64,000 nucleotides of DNA from Vibrio gangliei (GTDB lineage: Bacteria > Pseudomonadota > Gammaproteobacteria > Enterobacterales > Vibrionaceae), in assembly GCF_026001925.1 (NCBI RefSeq), contig NZ_AP021869.1:2480001-2544000 (forward strand), given 5' to 3'. The notes under the pieces were generated by a model, which had not been told where the DNA came from, did not search any database, and worked only from the letters and a program-made list of their open reading frames with translations. Below, piece by piece: positions 52,513-63,906 of the stretch (position 1 is its first letter; the number at the start of each line of letters is the position of its first letter). The position numbers were made by a program, and so were the translations under genes.

Positions 52513-52653
52513 AACACGCCCTCAAAATAAAGTGCGACAGTCTATCACGTGATGACGAGCAATTAATGCACAAAATGACCTCGCGCACATATTTCAAACA
52601 ATTGTTTGAATTGTTATTGAAGTTAACATTGAGACGATCAAAACTATAACAAC

Positions 52654-52666
52654 CTGGTCAAACCAG
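52654..52666. promoter_or_regulatory. Probable FadR operator upstream of fadB
   Basis: CTGG-TCAAA-CCAG is a perfect inverted repeat fitting the FadR core TGG-N5-CCA; 59 bp before the fadB ATG. FadR represses fad genes until acyl-CoA binds it (known in E. coli and Vibrio). Binding here is inferred. Confidence 0.65.
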
Positions 52667-52725
52667 AGAAGAAAGATAATAAGTTTCTCTACAACAATAA
52701 CGTTTGTTCGTCATGGAGATAGACA

Positions 52726-54891
52726 ATGATTTACCAACATACGTCCCTACACGTGAAGGAATTGCAGGATGGTATTGCTCAACTGACTTTCAGTGCTGAT
52801 GCCTCTGTCAATACACTCGGATCTGCCGTACTCAAAGCCCTGGATGAAGCACTTGATGCCATCAAAGCACAGCCAGGTATTACCGGATTAATTCTCGCTT
52901 CGGATAAAGATACTTTTATCGTTGGCGCCGATATCAAAGAGTTTTTAGGCCTTTTTGCTAAGCCAAAAGAAGAATTACAACGTTGGGGTAAATTCGCCAA
53001 CGATATTTTCTGTAAACTTGAAGATCTACCATTCCCGACACTTTCCGTAATTAAAGGCTTCGCACTCGGTGGTGGCTGTGAGTTGATCTTATCGACCGAT
53101 TTACGTATTGGCGACCAAACCGCATTAATTGGATTGCCAGAAACCAAACTCGGGATTATTCCTGGCTTCGGTGGCACAGTACGCTTACCTCGCGTCATTG
53201 GTGCCGATAACGCAATGGAAATGATTGCCACCGCGAAATCGCAAAAAGCAGATGAAGCGATCAAGCTCGGTTTACTCGACGCTCTGGTTGAAACCGAAAA
53301 GCTACACGAGTCCGCCATCGCGACATTAAAGCAAGCACAAGCGGGCCAAATAGATTGGCAAGCTCGTCGCCAAGAGAAAAAATCCCCTCTGCCATTAAGC
53401 AAGATTGAAGCACTCATGAGCTTTACCATGGCAAAAGGCATGATTTCAGCAAAAGCAGGTCCTCACTACCCAGCCCCTATCGCTTCTGTGAAAGCTATTG
53501 AAGAAGCGGCCACACTGGATCGTGATGGCGCGCTTGAAGTGGAAGGGAAATACTTTGCCGAAGTCGCTCAAGGGGAAGTCGCTCAATCACTGATCGGCTT
53601 GTTCTTAAACGATCAATACATCAAATCTCTCGCCAAAAAAGCCGGTAAAGCCGCGCCGAAAACAGAGCGCGCAGCCGTATTAGGTGCAGGTATCATGGGC
53701 GGTGGTATCGCTTATCAATCCGCGTCGAAAGGCGTACCGGTATTGATGAAAGATATTGCGCAAGCGTCTCTTGATTTGGGTATGTCTGAAGCCTCTAAGC
53801 TGCTTAACAAACAGCTAGAACGCGGCAAGATCGACGGCTTTAAATTAGCAAAAGTCTTAGGCTCTATTACCCCTAGCCTACACTACGCCGGCATCGAGCA
53901 AGCGGATATCGTGGTGGAAGCGGTCGTTGAAAATCCAAAAGTCAAAGCCGCAGTATTGGCCGAAGTCGAACAACAAACCAAAGAAGGCGCCATCATCGCA
54001 TCAAACACATCGACGATCCCAATCAATCAATTGGCAAAATCAGTAAAACACCCAGAAAACTTCTGTGGTATGCACTTCTTTAACCCTGTGCATCGTATGC
54101 CATTAGTCGAAATCATCCGTGGTGAACACACTTCTGAAGATACCATTAACAAAGTCGTTGCCTATGCGGCGCAAATGGGTAAATCCCCTATCGTGGTTAA
54201 TGACTGCCCAGGGTTCTTCGTCAACCGCGTATTATTCCCATACTTTGGTGGCTTTAGCCTATTGATGCGTGATGGTGGTGATTTCACTCAAATTGATAAA
54301 GTGATGGAGCGTAAATTCGGTTGGCCAATGGGCCCTGCTTACTTGCTTGATGTAGTGGGTATTGATACCGCGCACCACGCACAAGAAGTCATGGCTGAAG
54401 GTTTCCCTGAGCGCATGGGGAAACAAGGTCGAGATACCATTGATGCTTTATTTGAAGCGAATAAATACGGCCAGAAAAATGGCAGCGGTTTCTACACTTA
54501 TGCATTAGATAAGAAAGGTAAACCAGCTAAAACATTCGATTCTAGCGTATTAGAGCTGTTTAAAGAGGTCACCACTGAAAGCAAAACCTTCTCTGATGAA
54601 GACATCATTAACCGCACCATGATCCCTATGATTAATGAAGTGGCATTGTGTCTTGAAGAAGGCATTATCGCGACACCTCAAGAAGCGGACATGGCTCTGG
54701 TTTATGGATTAGGTTTCCCTCCATTCCGAGGAGGCGTATTCCGTTACTTAGACAGTATTGGCCTACAAAGCTACATCCAAACGGCGTCTCAATACTCTGA
54801 CTTAGGTCCAATGTATCGCGTACCACAACTGCTACTTGATATGGCAGAAAAAGGCGAGACATTTTACTCAAGCCAGAAAGTAGACATTTAA
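52726..54891 (+). CDS. fadB: Fatty acid oxidation complex subunit alpha FadB
   Basis: This 721-residue multifunctional protein has an N-terminal enoyl-CoA hydratase/isomerase domain ([38 protein letters not shown]) and, from about residue 315, a 3-hydroxyacyl-CoA dehydrogenase with NAD motif [14 protein letters not shown] and the catalytic His in [16 protein letters not shown]. It carries two steps of aerobic beta-oxidation and forms a complex with FadA, encoded 24 bp downstream. Confidence 0.97.
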   Translation: MIYQHTSLHVKELQDGIAQLTFSADASVNTLGSAVLKALDEALDAIKAQPGITGLILASDKDTFIVGADIKEFLGLFAKPKEELQRWGKFANDIFCKLEDLPFPTLSVIKGFALGGGCELILSTDLRIGDQTALIGLPETKLGIIPGFGGTVRLPRVIGADNAMEMIATAKSQKADEAIKLGLLDALVETEKLHESAIATLKQAQAGQIDWQARRQEKKSPLPLSKIEALMSFTMAKGMISAKAGPHYPAPIASVKAIEEAATLDRDGALEVEGKYFAEVAQGEVAQSLIGLFLNDQYIKSLAKKAGKAAPKTERAAVLGAGIMGGGIAYQSASKGVPVLMKDIAQASLDLGMSEASKLLNKQLERGKIDGFKLAKVLGSITPSLHYAGIEQADIVVEAVVENPKVKAAVLAEVEQQTKEGAIIASNTSTIPINQLAKSVKHPENFCGMHFFNPVHRMPLVEIIRGEHTSEDTINKVVAYAAQMGKSPIVVNDCPGFFVNRVLFPYFGGFSLLMRDGGDFTQIDKVMERKFGWPMGPAYLLDVVGIDTAHHAQEVMAEGFPERMGKQGRDTIDALFEANKYGQKNGSGFYTYALDKKGKPAKTFDSSVLELFKEVTTESKTFSDEDIINRTMIPMINEVALCLEEGIIATPQEADMALVYGLGFPPFRGGVFRYLDSIGLQSYIQTASQYSDLGPMYRVPQLLLDMAEKGETFYSSQKVDI

Positions 54892-56082
<1,191 letters not shown>

Positions 56083-56119
56083 GCATCCACTTAAATACGA
56101 AGAGCTAAATTAATAAACA

Positions 56120-56146
56120 AAGGGCTTCTCTCGATGAGAAGCCCTT
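56120..56146. terminator. Bidirectional terminator between fadA and cyaA
   Basis: Perfect stem AAGGGCTTCTC / GAGAAGCCCTT, loop TCGAT, with flanking T-rich (plus) and T-rich (minus) tails. Confidence 0.9.
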
Positions 56147-56177
56147 CTTATTTGCGACCAATCTTTAAAGCCACCAA

Positions 56178-58718
56178 CTATTTCACATTCATTTCCGCTT
56201 GAGTGGTAACATGCATGGTATTACTGCGATAAGGCACCACATAACTCTCTCCACCATCAGGATGAATAATCTGATAGTACTGCGGTAAGTTAAAGTTACA
56301 TTGAGAATCAGAACCTGAATCTTGAGTGTTATTGGTGTAAAAACGGTTCACTGTACGGATCATATCATCACGACTACCATCAAACTGACGATACACTTCG
56401 ACGTGGTTATTTTCATCTAACACGTAAATATTGAAACCGTCATCATCACCTTCAAAGAAGAATTGAATCAGACCTTCACTAGCATAGGCATCGACTACAT
56501 CAGGTGGCGGTAACTCTTGATTCTTACCCACTTTAAGTAAGGGCGCACCTTGCAGTTTATTGGTTGAAATGCTGCTATAAAAATCGATCGAATTTTCCAG
56601 CTTCATCACTGACACACCGCGACGCTCAAAGAACAAGCCATACATCTGATTCGCCACTTTCAGCACTTTAAATCGGCGACGCTTTTCATTTTCAACCGGT
56701 TTTAAACGTAATTCGATACACTCTGCTAGCAATTGATACACCATATTACGCATCATGCCGCGCATGTGTTCGCTATAACAGAACACGTCAACCGATTCAG
56801 GAGGAAGCGCATCTTGGTGCATCTTACCCAGAATCGTTTTTAACGCATCAATAATCGCAGTTTCACCAGAAAAATGCAGAGTACGGACTTCATGCCAAGA
56901 GTTGCGATAGACCAAATCAACACTCGATACCAAACATTGTTGTTGCTCAGAAAAACTAAACACATCCACATTGGTATTAGAAACCGTTTTGAGTTGCTGC
57001 GGTTTTAGTTGTGCAGTGGGGTCGCTTTCCAAGTTGATGAAAATCGACAACTGACTCACTTCACAAGGGCTAGCCAAAGCTTGCATGGTTGGCTGACGCT
57101 TACGTAAAGAGAAGGTATTACGTAAATCACTCACCATCTGATAGAGCTTATCTATATCAAGATCAGCATGGCGAACTACGGCTTCTAGGTGAGTAGCTTC
57201 CGTAATCAAGCCATTAAAAAATCCCCACGCCACCAGCTTACTTAAATATTGGTTATGTTCGAGCGGTGCTCGGCCAATAATGTCATACGGGTTCAATGAC
57301 TGTTTGTATAAATACCAACCAGATTTATTGGTTCGCCCTTCCGGCACCTGAATAAAGGTTAAATTCGGCTCATGTAAGTCTGGTGAAATTTGTGTATTTA
57401 ATAGCGTCACTTTACCTGGCAAGGTTTCAAACGCCGCATAAAGTTTTCGAGCTAAAATACTAATATCTTGCGGGCTGATCGCCGAAGTAATGTCATGTCG
57501 ACGCGCAAATTGAATCAAATTACGATAACTGAGCATTAAGGCATCAAGTAGTTCATGATGCACACGCTTCACCAGTTCCACTTTCCAATGGCGGCGGTTA
57601 TCCAGTGTCTCAATTAACTCTTTACTCCAACCCCAGCTCGTTACCAATTCTTGTAAAGCAGAATGACGCCAAGCTACCGTGCTGGCGTTGGTCTCACGAG
57701 AAAGTTTAACGTGTGTTTTCAAATAGAAACAACGACGCACCAGTTCCAAACGACGCTCATCACCAATACGCTCTAGGTAATGCGTCACTTTTTGCAGCAT
57801 CAGATAATAGCTATCCATGCCATATTCTTTCTGCTCATGGGCAAAGAAACGACGTTTAGTATCGACAGTCAATAACTGTGGATGAGGGTATTCCCAAGAA
57901 TAAGATTCAAGCAAAATCGCTTTTAAGACTGATTTATAAGGAGAATCGATACTCTTATACAGTTGCCACAAGTTAGAACCAAAATATTCTTCAGCAGGAA
58001 TATGGTGTAGCTGGCCAAAATCAATCCATTTAGAACAATCGATATGGCCACTTTGGCATAGTTTTTCGACATACTCGTCGTAGCATTCCTCCATCTCTGG
58101 CGGAACAATTTGCCACAACAAACGCTGCCCAGCTAGGCGCACAGCTGAACGGTAAAATTCATCAAGCAACAATAAGTGCTGGGAAGAGCCACAGTTATCA
58201 CCGGTCATTTCTTCAGATTGGTTGGTGCGAAAACGAGTTTCATCCATCAAGAAGAAGTTCGCTTCGACACCCAAGTCCTTCGCCCATTCAGTGATCAATA
58301 AACACTTATTCACTAACTTGGTTCTGGCTTCTTGCGGCATCGCGGGTGACACACACACCCAAATATCCAAATCACTGGATGAACTTTGACCGACCGAGGA
58401 AGTGCTACCCATGGTATAGAGAGCTAAGATATCAGTGGAATCCTCAGCGTCTTGTACTAAGGTCGATAATTCAAAAGACTGATCTAAATCGAATTCTTGT
58501 AGCGCTTGTAATTGATCATGAGTTAATGAGAAGTCACTCACGCCAAACGGTGCATTATCGCTAAAGCCCGGTAAATTTGAATGGTTGAAATGCAATAACA
58601 CCGGAAGCAGATGAAATACTTGCTGGCTTTGAGTATCCATAATAGACAGCGCTCGCTCAATCCTTTGTTGATTGAGCTTATCTAATCTCTCTATTAATAC
58701 TGTGGTATATGCTCGCAA
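56178..58718 (-). CDS. cyaA: Class I adenylate cyclase CyaA
   Basis: This 846-residue enzyme makes cAMP. The catalytic nucleotidyltransferase motif GSTSSVGQSSSSDLDIWVC lies near residue 105, followed by ILLLDEFYRSAVRLAG-like (LLLLDEFYRSAVRLAG) and AEEYFGSNLWQLYKSIDSPYK segments; the C-terminal half is the regulatory region that responds to the PTS. The start codon is TTG (complement of 58716-58718), with AGGAAG 5 bases upstream, as in E. coli cyaA. Divergent from hemC. Confidence 0.97.
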   Translation of the reverse strand: MRAYTTVLIERLDKLNQQRIERALSIMDTQSQQVFHLLPVLLHFNHSNLPGFSDNAPFGVSDFSLTHDQLQALQEFDLDQSFELSTLVQDAEDSTDILALYTMGSTSSVGQSSSSDLDIWVCVSPAMPQEARTKLVNKCLLITEWAKDLGVEANFFLMDETRFRTNQSEEMTGDNCGSSQHLLLLDEFYRSAVRLAGQRLLWQIVPPEMEECYDEYVEKLCQSGHIDCSKWIDFGQLHHIPAEEYFGSNLWQLYKSIDSPYKSVLKAILLESYSWEYPHPQLLTVDTKRRFFAHEQKEYGMDSYYLMLQKVTHYLERIGDERRLELVRRCFYLKTHVKLSRETNASTVAWRHSALQELVTSWGWSKELIETLDNRRHWKVELVKRVHHELLDALMLSYRNLIQFARRHDITSAISPQDISILARKLYAAFETLPGKVTLLNTQISPDLHEPNLTFIQVPEGRTNKSGWYLYKQSLNPYDIIGRAPLEHNQYLSKLVAWGFFNGLITEATHLEAVVRHADLDIDKLYQMVSDLRNTFSLRKRQPTMQALASPCEVSQLSIFINLESDPTAQLKPQQLKTVSNTNVDVFSFSEQQQCLVSSVDLVYRNSWHEVRTLHFSGETAIIDALKTILGKMHQDALPPESVDVFCYSEHMRGMMRNMVYQLLAECIELRLKPVENEKRRRFKVLKVANQMYGLFFERRGVSVMKLENSIDFYSSISTNKLQGAPLLKVGKNQELPPPDVVDAYASEGLIQFFFEGDDDGFNIYVLDENNHVEVYRQFDGSRDDMIRTVNRFYTNNTQDSGSDSQCNFNLPQYYQIIHPDGGESYVVPYRSNTMHVTTQAEMNVK

Positions 58719-58780
58719 GATAACTTCCTAAACGCATGGAGAAATAAACACGGAAGCCTGAATCAGTTTCAGACTAAAAA

Positions 58781-58796
58781 CGTGATCAATTTAACA
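58781..58796. promoter_or_regulatory. Possible CRP site upstream of cyaA
   Basis: CGTGA-TCAATT-TAACA resembles the CRP consensus TGTGA-N6-TCACA with two mismatches; 63 bp before the cyaA start. CRP represses cyaA in E. coli; weak match, so tentative. Confidence 0.35.
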
Positions 58797-58969
58797 CTTT
58801 TTCTTCTGTGGGTAAACATTATACAATTCGATGACATATGCCACTTTAGTCCAGTATGAAGCTCATCAAATTCTTCTGATTTTTCCACAATTTTACTGTT
58901 CAGCAGTAAGTTTTTCATACAATGAATGGTAGGATAACCACTCAATATCAAGGAATAAAAGGTCACTTT

Positions 58970-59911
58970 ATGTCAACTACACCTATCCGTATCGCTACTC
59001 GCAAAAGTCCTTTAGCATTGTGGCAAGCCCATTTTGTCAAAGACGCTTTGCAACAAGCACACCCTGGACTTGAAGTTGAACTCGTCACCATGGTGACCAA
59101 AGGTGACATTATTCTTGATACCCCACTGGCGAAAGTGGGCGGGAAAGGATTATTCGTTAAAGAGCTAGAAGTTGCAATGCTTGAAGGGCGAGCCGATCTT
59201 GCGGTTCACTCAATGAAAGACGTGCCAGTCGACTTTCCTGAAGGGTTAGGTCTGGTCACTATCTGCGAGCGTGGCGATCCGCGTGATGCCTTTGTTTCCA
59301 ATACCTATGATAATGTGGATGCGCTACCTCAAGGCGCCATCGTCGGAACTTGTAGCCTACGCCGTCAATGCCAGCTTAAAGAGCGTCGTCCTGATCTCAT
59401 CATTAAAGAATTACGTGGCAATGTCGGTACTCGTTTGGGTAAATTGGATGCTGGAGAATTTGATGCCATCGTTTTAGCCGCAGCAGGGTTAAAACGATTA
59501 AACTTAGAAGAACGCATTCGTAGCTTTATTGAACCTGAAGAATCACTTCCAGCCGTTGGTCAAGGTGCTGTCGGTATTGAATGCCGTTTAGACGATACCC
59601 GTCTGCGTGAACTTCTCGCACCATTAAATGATACCGATACGGCTGATCGCGTTCTATGTGAGCGAGCAATGAACCTCACTCTACAAGGTGGCTGCCAAGT
59701 CCCGATTGGTAGCTATTCACTAGTAGATGGTGACAATATTTGGTTACGTGGCCTCGTCGGCGAACCTGATGGTAGCCAAATTATTCGCGGTGAAATCAAA
59801 GGCGCTAGAAAAGATGCGGAACAACTAGGGATTCAATTGGCCAACCAACTCCTTAATGAGGGTGCCAAAGATATTCTCGAGCGACTATACCATGACGAAC
59901 AAGATTCATAG
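58970..59911 (+). CDS. hemC: Porphobilinogen deaminase (hydroxymethylbilane synthase)
   Basis: This 313-residue enzyme links four porphobilinogens into hydroxymethylbilane. Cofactor-binding features: [44 protein letters not shown] and the dipyrromethane-attachment Cys in [15 protein letters not shown] 58970 ([10 protein letters not shown]) is preferred over the open frame from 58922. First of hemCDXY. Confidence 0.96.
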   Translation: MSTTPIRIATRKSPLALWQAHFVKDALQQAHPGLEVELVTMVTKGDIILDTPLAKVGGKGLFVKELEVAMLEGRADLAVHSMKDVPVDFPEGLGLVTICERGDPRDAFVSNTYDNVDALPQGAIVGTCSLRRQCQLKERRPDLIIKELRGNVGTRLGKLDAGEFDAIVLAAAGLKRLNLEERIRSFIEPEESLPAVGQGAVGIECRLDDTRLRELLAPLNDTDTADRVLCERAMNLTLQGGCQVPIGSYSLVDGDNIWLRGLVGEPDGSQIIRGEIKGARKDAEQLGIQLANQLLNEGAKDILERLYHDEQDS

Positions 59912-59917
59912 CCAATA

Positions 59918-60673
59918 ATGACGGTTCTGGTCACTCGCCCAGGAAAGGATGGCGAAGCGCTTTGTCATTTGTTACAACAACGCCATATTCAAAGCCTGCA
60001 CCATCCTTTAATCGAATTTAAGCAAGGCCGCGATAGTGAAAAACTGATCTCGGCTTTAGCTCAATGCGATATCGTGATTGCCGTCAGCCAACATGCTGTC
60101 ACTTGGGCGTGGGAGGTATTGCAACAGCATGACCATACTTTTCCACCCCATCTAAACTATATTGCTATCGGTGACAGAACCGCGCAATTTCTCCAACAAC
60201 ATCAGCTAAAAAACGTCATTTCACCTAAAATCAGTGACAGCGAACACTTACTGGACTTACCAGCTTTGAAGTTAGTGAAAAACAAGCGTATTTTGATATT
60301 GCGAGGAAATGGTGGCAGGGAGCTGATTCATCAAACGCTCACTCAGCGCGGTGCTCAAGTAGAATACAATGAAATTTATCACCGAGTGTCGTTGCCGATA
60401 CCCCCATTAAACACTTGGGCGCAATGGAAAGCGCAAGGTGTGTCCCATCTCGTCATCACCAGTGGTGAACAACTCGCATTTTTTATGTCGCAAGTACCCA
60501 AGTCGTATTTGCTGTGGGTAACCCAACTGATCCTTTATGTTCCTAGCCAGAGAATATACCAACAGGCTGAACAAATTGGGTTTTCACATATAATCAATAC
60601 AGGAAGCGCCGCTAATCTTGTGTTATTGGATTACCTCAGTAAGACATTTTTTACAGGACCAAATCATGACTGA
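59918..60673 (+). CDS. hemD: Uroporphyrinogen-III synthase
   Basis: This 251-residue protein is divergent, as usual in the family, but begins MTVLVTRPGKDGEALCHLL and holds ILILRGNGGRELIHQTL and HLVITSGEQLAFF, features of the HemD bilobed fold. It closes hydroxymethylbilane with ring D inversion. Six bp after hemC; overlaps hemX by 8 bp. Confidence 0.92.
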   Translation: MTVLVTRPGKDGEALCHLLQQRHIQSLHHPLIEFKQGRDSEKLISALAQCDIVIAVSQHAVTWAWEVLQQHDHTFPPHLNYIAIGDRTAQFLQQHQLKNVISPKISDSEHLLDLPALKLVKNKRILILRGNGGRELIHQTLTQRGAQVEYNEIYHRVSLPIPPLNTWAQWKAQGVSHLVITSGEQLAFFMSQVPKSYLLWVTQLILYVPSQRIYQQAEQIGFSHIINTGSAANLVLLDYLSKTFFTGPNHD

Positions 60674-61766
60674 TAATTATAACAATACAAATGACACCAC
60701 AACGGAAGTCAACGCTTCGAATCAAAACAACAGCAAAGCAAAACAAAAAGGCCAAAAGCGAGCCACTGCAGCCATCGTTCTCGCGTTACTCGTGGCTGGC
60801 GCTGTCATTGCATTCGAAGGCTATCAATATACTCAAGGTCAGCAGACCATCAGTCAGCTACAAAACCAAGTCAGCCAACTTAATGCGCAAGTTTCCGCTC
60901 AATTAGAGCAGGCACAAAACAATGTAAAAAAAGAAACCACTACGCTACAACACAAATTAGATACGCAAGCCGAGCAGCAAGAGAAATCAATCAAGAGCTT
61001 GCAACTTGCCATTACCGATATCAAAGGCCGCCGACCTAATGATTGGTTACTGGCTGAAGCCGATTACCTGGTTAAAATGGCAGGGCGTAAGTTATTTTTA
61101 GAGCATGATATAGAGTCAGCCACGCAATTAATGGTCTCAGCCGATCAACGCATTGCCGCCCTGAATGATCCGAGCTTGGTACCACTCCGCAAAGCCATGG
61201 CGAAAGATATTACTCAGTTAAAATCATTACCTATCATCGACCGTGAAGGCCTCATTCTAAAATTAATCAGTCTTCAACAAGAAGTTGATCAATTACCGCT
61301 CGCCAACGCTTTATTACCTAAAGAAGAAGTCCAACAGCAAGAAGTGGTCTCAGAAGATATTAATGATTGGCAAAGCAACTTAATGACCTCATTAAAAAAC
61401 TTTGCAGGGCATTTTATTACCTTTAGAACCAGAGATGGAAATGCCACTCCACTTCTATCACCAAGCCAGCATTTCTATCTAAAAGAAAATGTAAAAGCTA
61501 AGCTAGAAACCGCCATCAAAGGTGTATACGCGGAGAATAACGACATCTACCAAACGGCGCTCAATGTCACTCAGGAGTGGTCAAAGAAATACTTTAATCA
61601 GCAATCCACCAAAGTAAAAAATTTCGAGCAAGAACTCGCGAAACTACAAGAAAAAGACATCACCGTTGACTACCCAGTGAAACTGCAAAGTCAGAAGCCA
61701 TTAACCGATCTCATATCTGATCGTTTACGTCGTTCTATAACAACACTTGGCGAAGGAGATAAATAA
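60666..61766 (+). CDS. hemX: HemX family membrane protein
   Basis: This 366-residue protein has a charged N-terminus (about residues 1-33), one TM helix (AAIVLALLVAGAVIAFEGY) and a periplasmic coiled coil (about 55-125) rich in Gln. The E. coli homologue was once called uroporphyrinogen methyltransferase, but this form lacks a methyltransferase motif; it is likely a scaffold. Overlaps both hemD (8 bp) and hemY (1 bp), so expression is coupled. Confidence 0.88.
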   Translation: MTDNYNNTNDTTTEVNASNQNNSKAKQKGQKRATAAIVLALLVAGAVIAFEGYQYTQGQQTISQLQNQVSQLNAQVSAQLEQAQNNVKKETTTLQHKLDTQAEQQEKSIKSLQLAITDIKGRRPNDWLLAEADYLVKMAGRKLFLEHDIESATQLMVSADQRIAALNDPSLVPLRKAMAKDITQLKSLPIIDREGLILKLISLQQEVDQLPLANALLPKEEVQQQEVVSEDINDWQSNLMTSLKNFAGHFITFRTRDGNATPLLSPSQHFYLKENVKAKLETAIKGVYAENNDIYQTALNVTQEWSKKYFNQQSTKVKNFEQELAKLQEKDITVDYPVKLQSQKPLTDLISDRLRRSITTLGEGDK

Positions 61767-62944
61767 TGTTTCGATTAATATTTATCTTTGTCGTACTCGG
61801 CCTAGGCTTATTTGTCGGTACACAATTTTCTGAGCAACAAGGCTATGTTCTCATATCCTTTGCTAACACGACCACGGAAATGAGTGTCACCACACTGGTG
61901 ATATTTGTCGTTGCAGCCTTAGCTATCTTATTTTTGCTGGAATTCCTAATCAAGAAAGGATTACGTGCAACCAACGCCACTTGGAACTGGTTCAGCGTAC
62001 GTAAACTTAAGCGTGCACGTCGCTATACCAACGAAGGCATTATCAAACTATTAGAAGGTGACTGGAAAGGCGCTGAAAAGAAAGTCACTCGCTGGGCCAA
62101 TCACCATGATATGCCGCTTTTATGTTATTTAATTGCTTCAGAAGCCGCGCAAGGCATGGGGGATGAAAGTAAACGAGAAAAGTACCTCGCTCTAGCTGAA
62201 CAACAAGAAGGCTATTCGCTGGCCGTTGAGATGACTAAGATCCGGCAACTAGTCCGCAATAAGCAATATGCTGACGCTCATAGCCAATTAGAGCAATTAA
62301 AAGGTCGCTATCCCAATAATACGATTGTCCTCAATTTACTGAAAAAAACATATCTAGGTTTAGAGTTATGGAGTGCTCTTGATGAGTTGCTGCCCAAGCT
62401 CAAAAAAGCAAAACTCATCATCCAAGAAGAGTATGAAGAATTGTTCTACCAAACCCAACTTGGAAAAATGAAAGAAGTTGCAGAACAAAAAGGAGTCAGT
62501 GGGTTATTGTCTTATTGGAGCCAACTGAACAAAAAGTACAAACAAGATGATCACATGATTCGAATGATGGTTGAACAATTGATCTTACATAAAGGTGACT
62601 CTGAAGCCTATATCATCTTGCGTGATTCTATCAAACAGCAACCATCCGAAGAGATCTTACCTCTACTGGCACAACTCGATTTACCCGATGTTCATCCTGT
62701 CATTGTCTTACTCGAAGGGCTGGCGAAAAAGCACAACAACCCTGAGATAAACAGTGTTCTTGGTCAATTCTATCTAAGAGAACAAAAATGGGCAGAAGCA
62801 CAGGGCGAATTTGAAACCGCACTAAATCAACGCGTAAGCATTGCCGACTATTCTTACCTTGCCAATGCACTTGAACATCAAAATATGAAACAAGCGGCGG
62901 GAGAAGTCTCTCGTAAGGCATTATCATTGATTGATAAGAGCTAA
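61766..62944 (+). CDS. hemY: HemY family tetratricopeptide membrane protein
   Basis: This 392-residue protein has two N-terminal TM helices (LIFIFVVLGLGLFVG and TTLVIFVVAALAILFLLEF) followed by TPR-like helical repeats (from about residue 100; NNPEINSVLGQFYLREQKWAEAQGEF). It is the enterobacterial-type HemY, not the Gram-positive oxidase of that name. Last gene of hemCDXY. Confidence 0.9.
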   Translation: MFRLIFIFVVLGLGLFVGTQFSEQQGYVLISFANTTTEMSVTTLVIFVVAALAILFLLEFLIKKGLRATNATWNWFSVRKLKRARRYTNEGIIKLLEGDWKGAEKKVTRWANHHDMPLLCYLIASEAAQGMGDESKREKYLALAEQQEGYSLAVEMTKIRQLVRNKQYADAHSQLEQLKGRYPNNTIVLNLLKKTYLGLELWSALDELLPKLKKAKLIIQEEYEELFYQTQLGKMKEVAEQKGVSGLLSYWSQLNKKYKQDDHMIRMMVEQLILHKGDSEAYIILRDSIKQQPSEEILPLLAQLDLPDVHPVIVLLEGLAKKHNNPEINSVLGQFYLREQKWAEAQGEFETALNQRVSIADYSYLANALEHQNMKQAAGEVSRKALSLIDKS

Positions 62945-62966
62945 TTTAATATCTCTTTCCGAACCA

Positions 62967-62999
62967 AAAGCCAATGTACGACCTACATTGGCTTTTTCT
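62967..62999 (+). terminator. Intrinsic terminator of hemCDXY
   Basis: Stem AAAGCCAATGTA / TACATTGGCTTT, loop CGACC, followed by TTCTT. Confidence 0.9.
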
Positions 63000-63464
63000 T
63001 AACTAACCGATCTCTTCTCATACACACCATTTAATTGTAATCACGGAAGGTCTTAGACAAGTATTTTCTACCCAGCCTTTCCCTACTCAATACAAAACAA
63101 ATCATTCTCAGCCCACCTCCTATAAGCTCAAAGCTGTCGCTATGAAAAATATAGCTGCTCGGAATACGAATATAGCTTTCAACATCAAGATGATAAGAAA
63201 TCCATCCTATCCAAAAGAATTAACACCATCGTTGATAAAATACTTCATCTTTAAGTAGGTCAGATTAGAGTTTCTTAAGGGTTTAGATAATCAATCCAAT
63301 AACACTGATTATGTTTGCAGTAATTGAAACCGCCGATAAGGATTTGAGGACAAGCTGAGGTTAAATAGATTTATACCAATGACACAATTCATATTCTCAT
63401 CTAGTTAACCTTATTGGTTCAAGTAATAAGGGTAAAAGCACAACTAAATATTTCACAAATAACA
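63000..63464. other. Gene-free AT-rich stretch
   Basis: About 465 bp between the hemY terminator and the rRNA operon 3 terminator. No frame of useful length, no repeat, no RNA fold that I can recognise. Confidence 0.7.
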
Positions 63465-63494
63465 AAAAGCCCGCTAATTTCTTAGCGGGCTTTT
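63465..63494 (-). terminator. Intrinsic terminator of rRNA operon 3
   Basis: Minus strand AAAAGCCCGCTAA - GAAA - TTAGCGGGCTTTT with a further T. It ends the 5S-tRNA-Ser transcript. Confidence 0.92.
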
Positions 63495-63500
63495 AAATGG

Positions 63501-63591
63501 TGGTGGAGGGATAGGGATTTGAACCCTAGAGCCGCTATTAACGACTGCCGGTTTTCAAGACCGGTGCTTTCGACCACTCAGCCATCCCTCC
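63501..63591 (-). tRNA. tRNA-Ser (anticodon TGA)
   Basis: 91 nt with CCA and a long variable arm; acceptor GGAGGGA / TCCCTCC, anticodon loop CTTGAAA. Last gene of rRNA operon 3. Confidence 0.96.
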
Positions 63592-63653
63592 AACAAATTG
63601 TTATTACTGGTTTGGTAAACCAATAATATTCGACCCAAAGGTCTTAAATTAAA

Positions 63654-63771
63654 GCCTGGCGATGTCCTACTCTCACATGGGGAAGCCCCACACTACCATC
63701 GGCGCTACTTCGTTTCACTTCTGAGTTCGGCATGGAATCAGGTGGGTCCAAAGCGCTATGGTCGCCAAGCA
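63654..63771 (-). rRNA. rrf: 5S rRNA, operon 3
   Basis: 118 nt, same as the operon 2 copy at a constant offset of 19713 bp. Confidence 0.95.
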
Positions 63772-63906
63772 AATTCTTTTGTTAATCGCCGTTAGGCGCT
63801 TAACTTAATTCGGAAAGCTGTTTGCTATCTCTAGCTAAAGTCTCATCACTCATTCAAGTGCTTATCTGTATTCTTTTGAGTCCATCAAAACCCTTTAGGT
63901 GTTGTA

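Noticed and set aside
52779..53441. 220-residue minus-strand frame inside fadB
   Set aside because: Antisense shadow of fadB, with no recognisable domain.
63000..63464. Possible remnant gene or mobile element after hemY
   Set aside because: No useful frame, inverted repeats or direct repeats found by eye.
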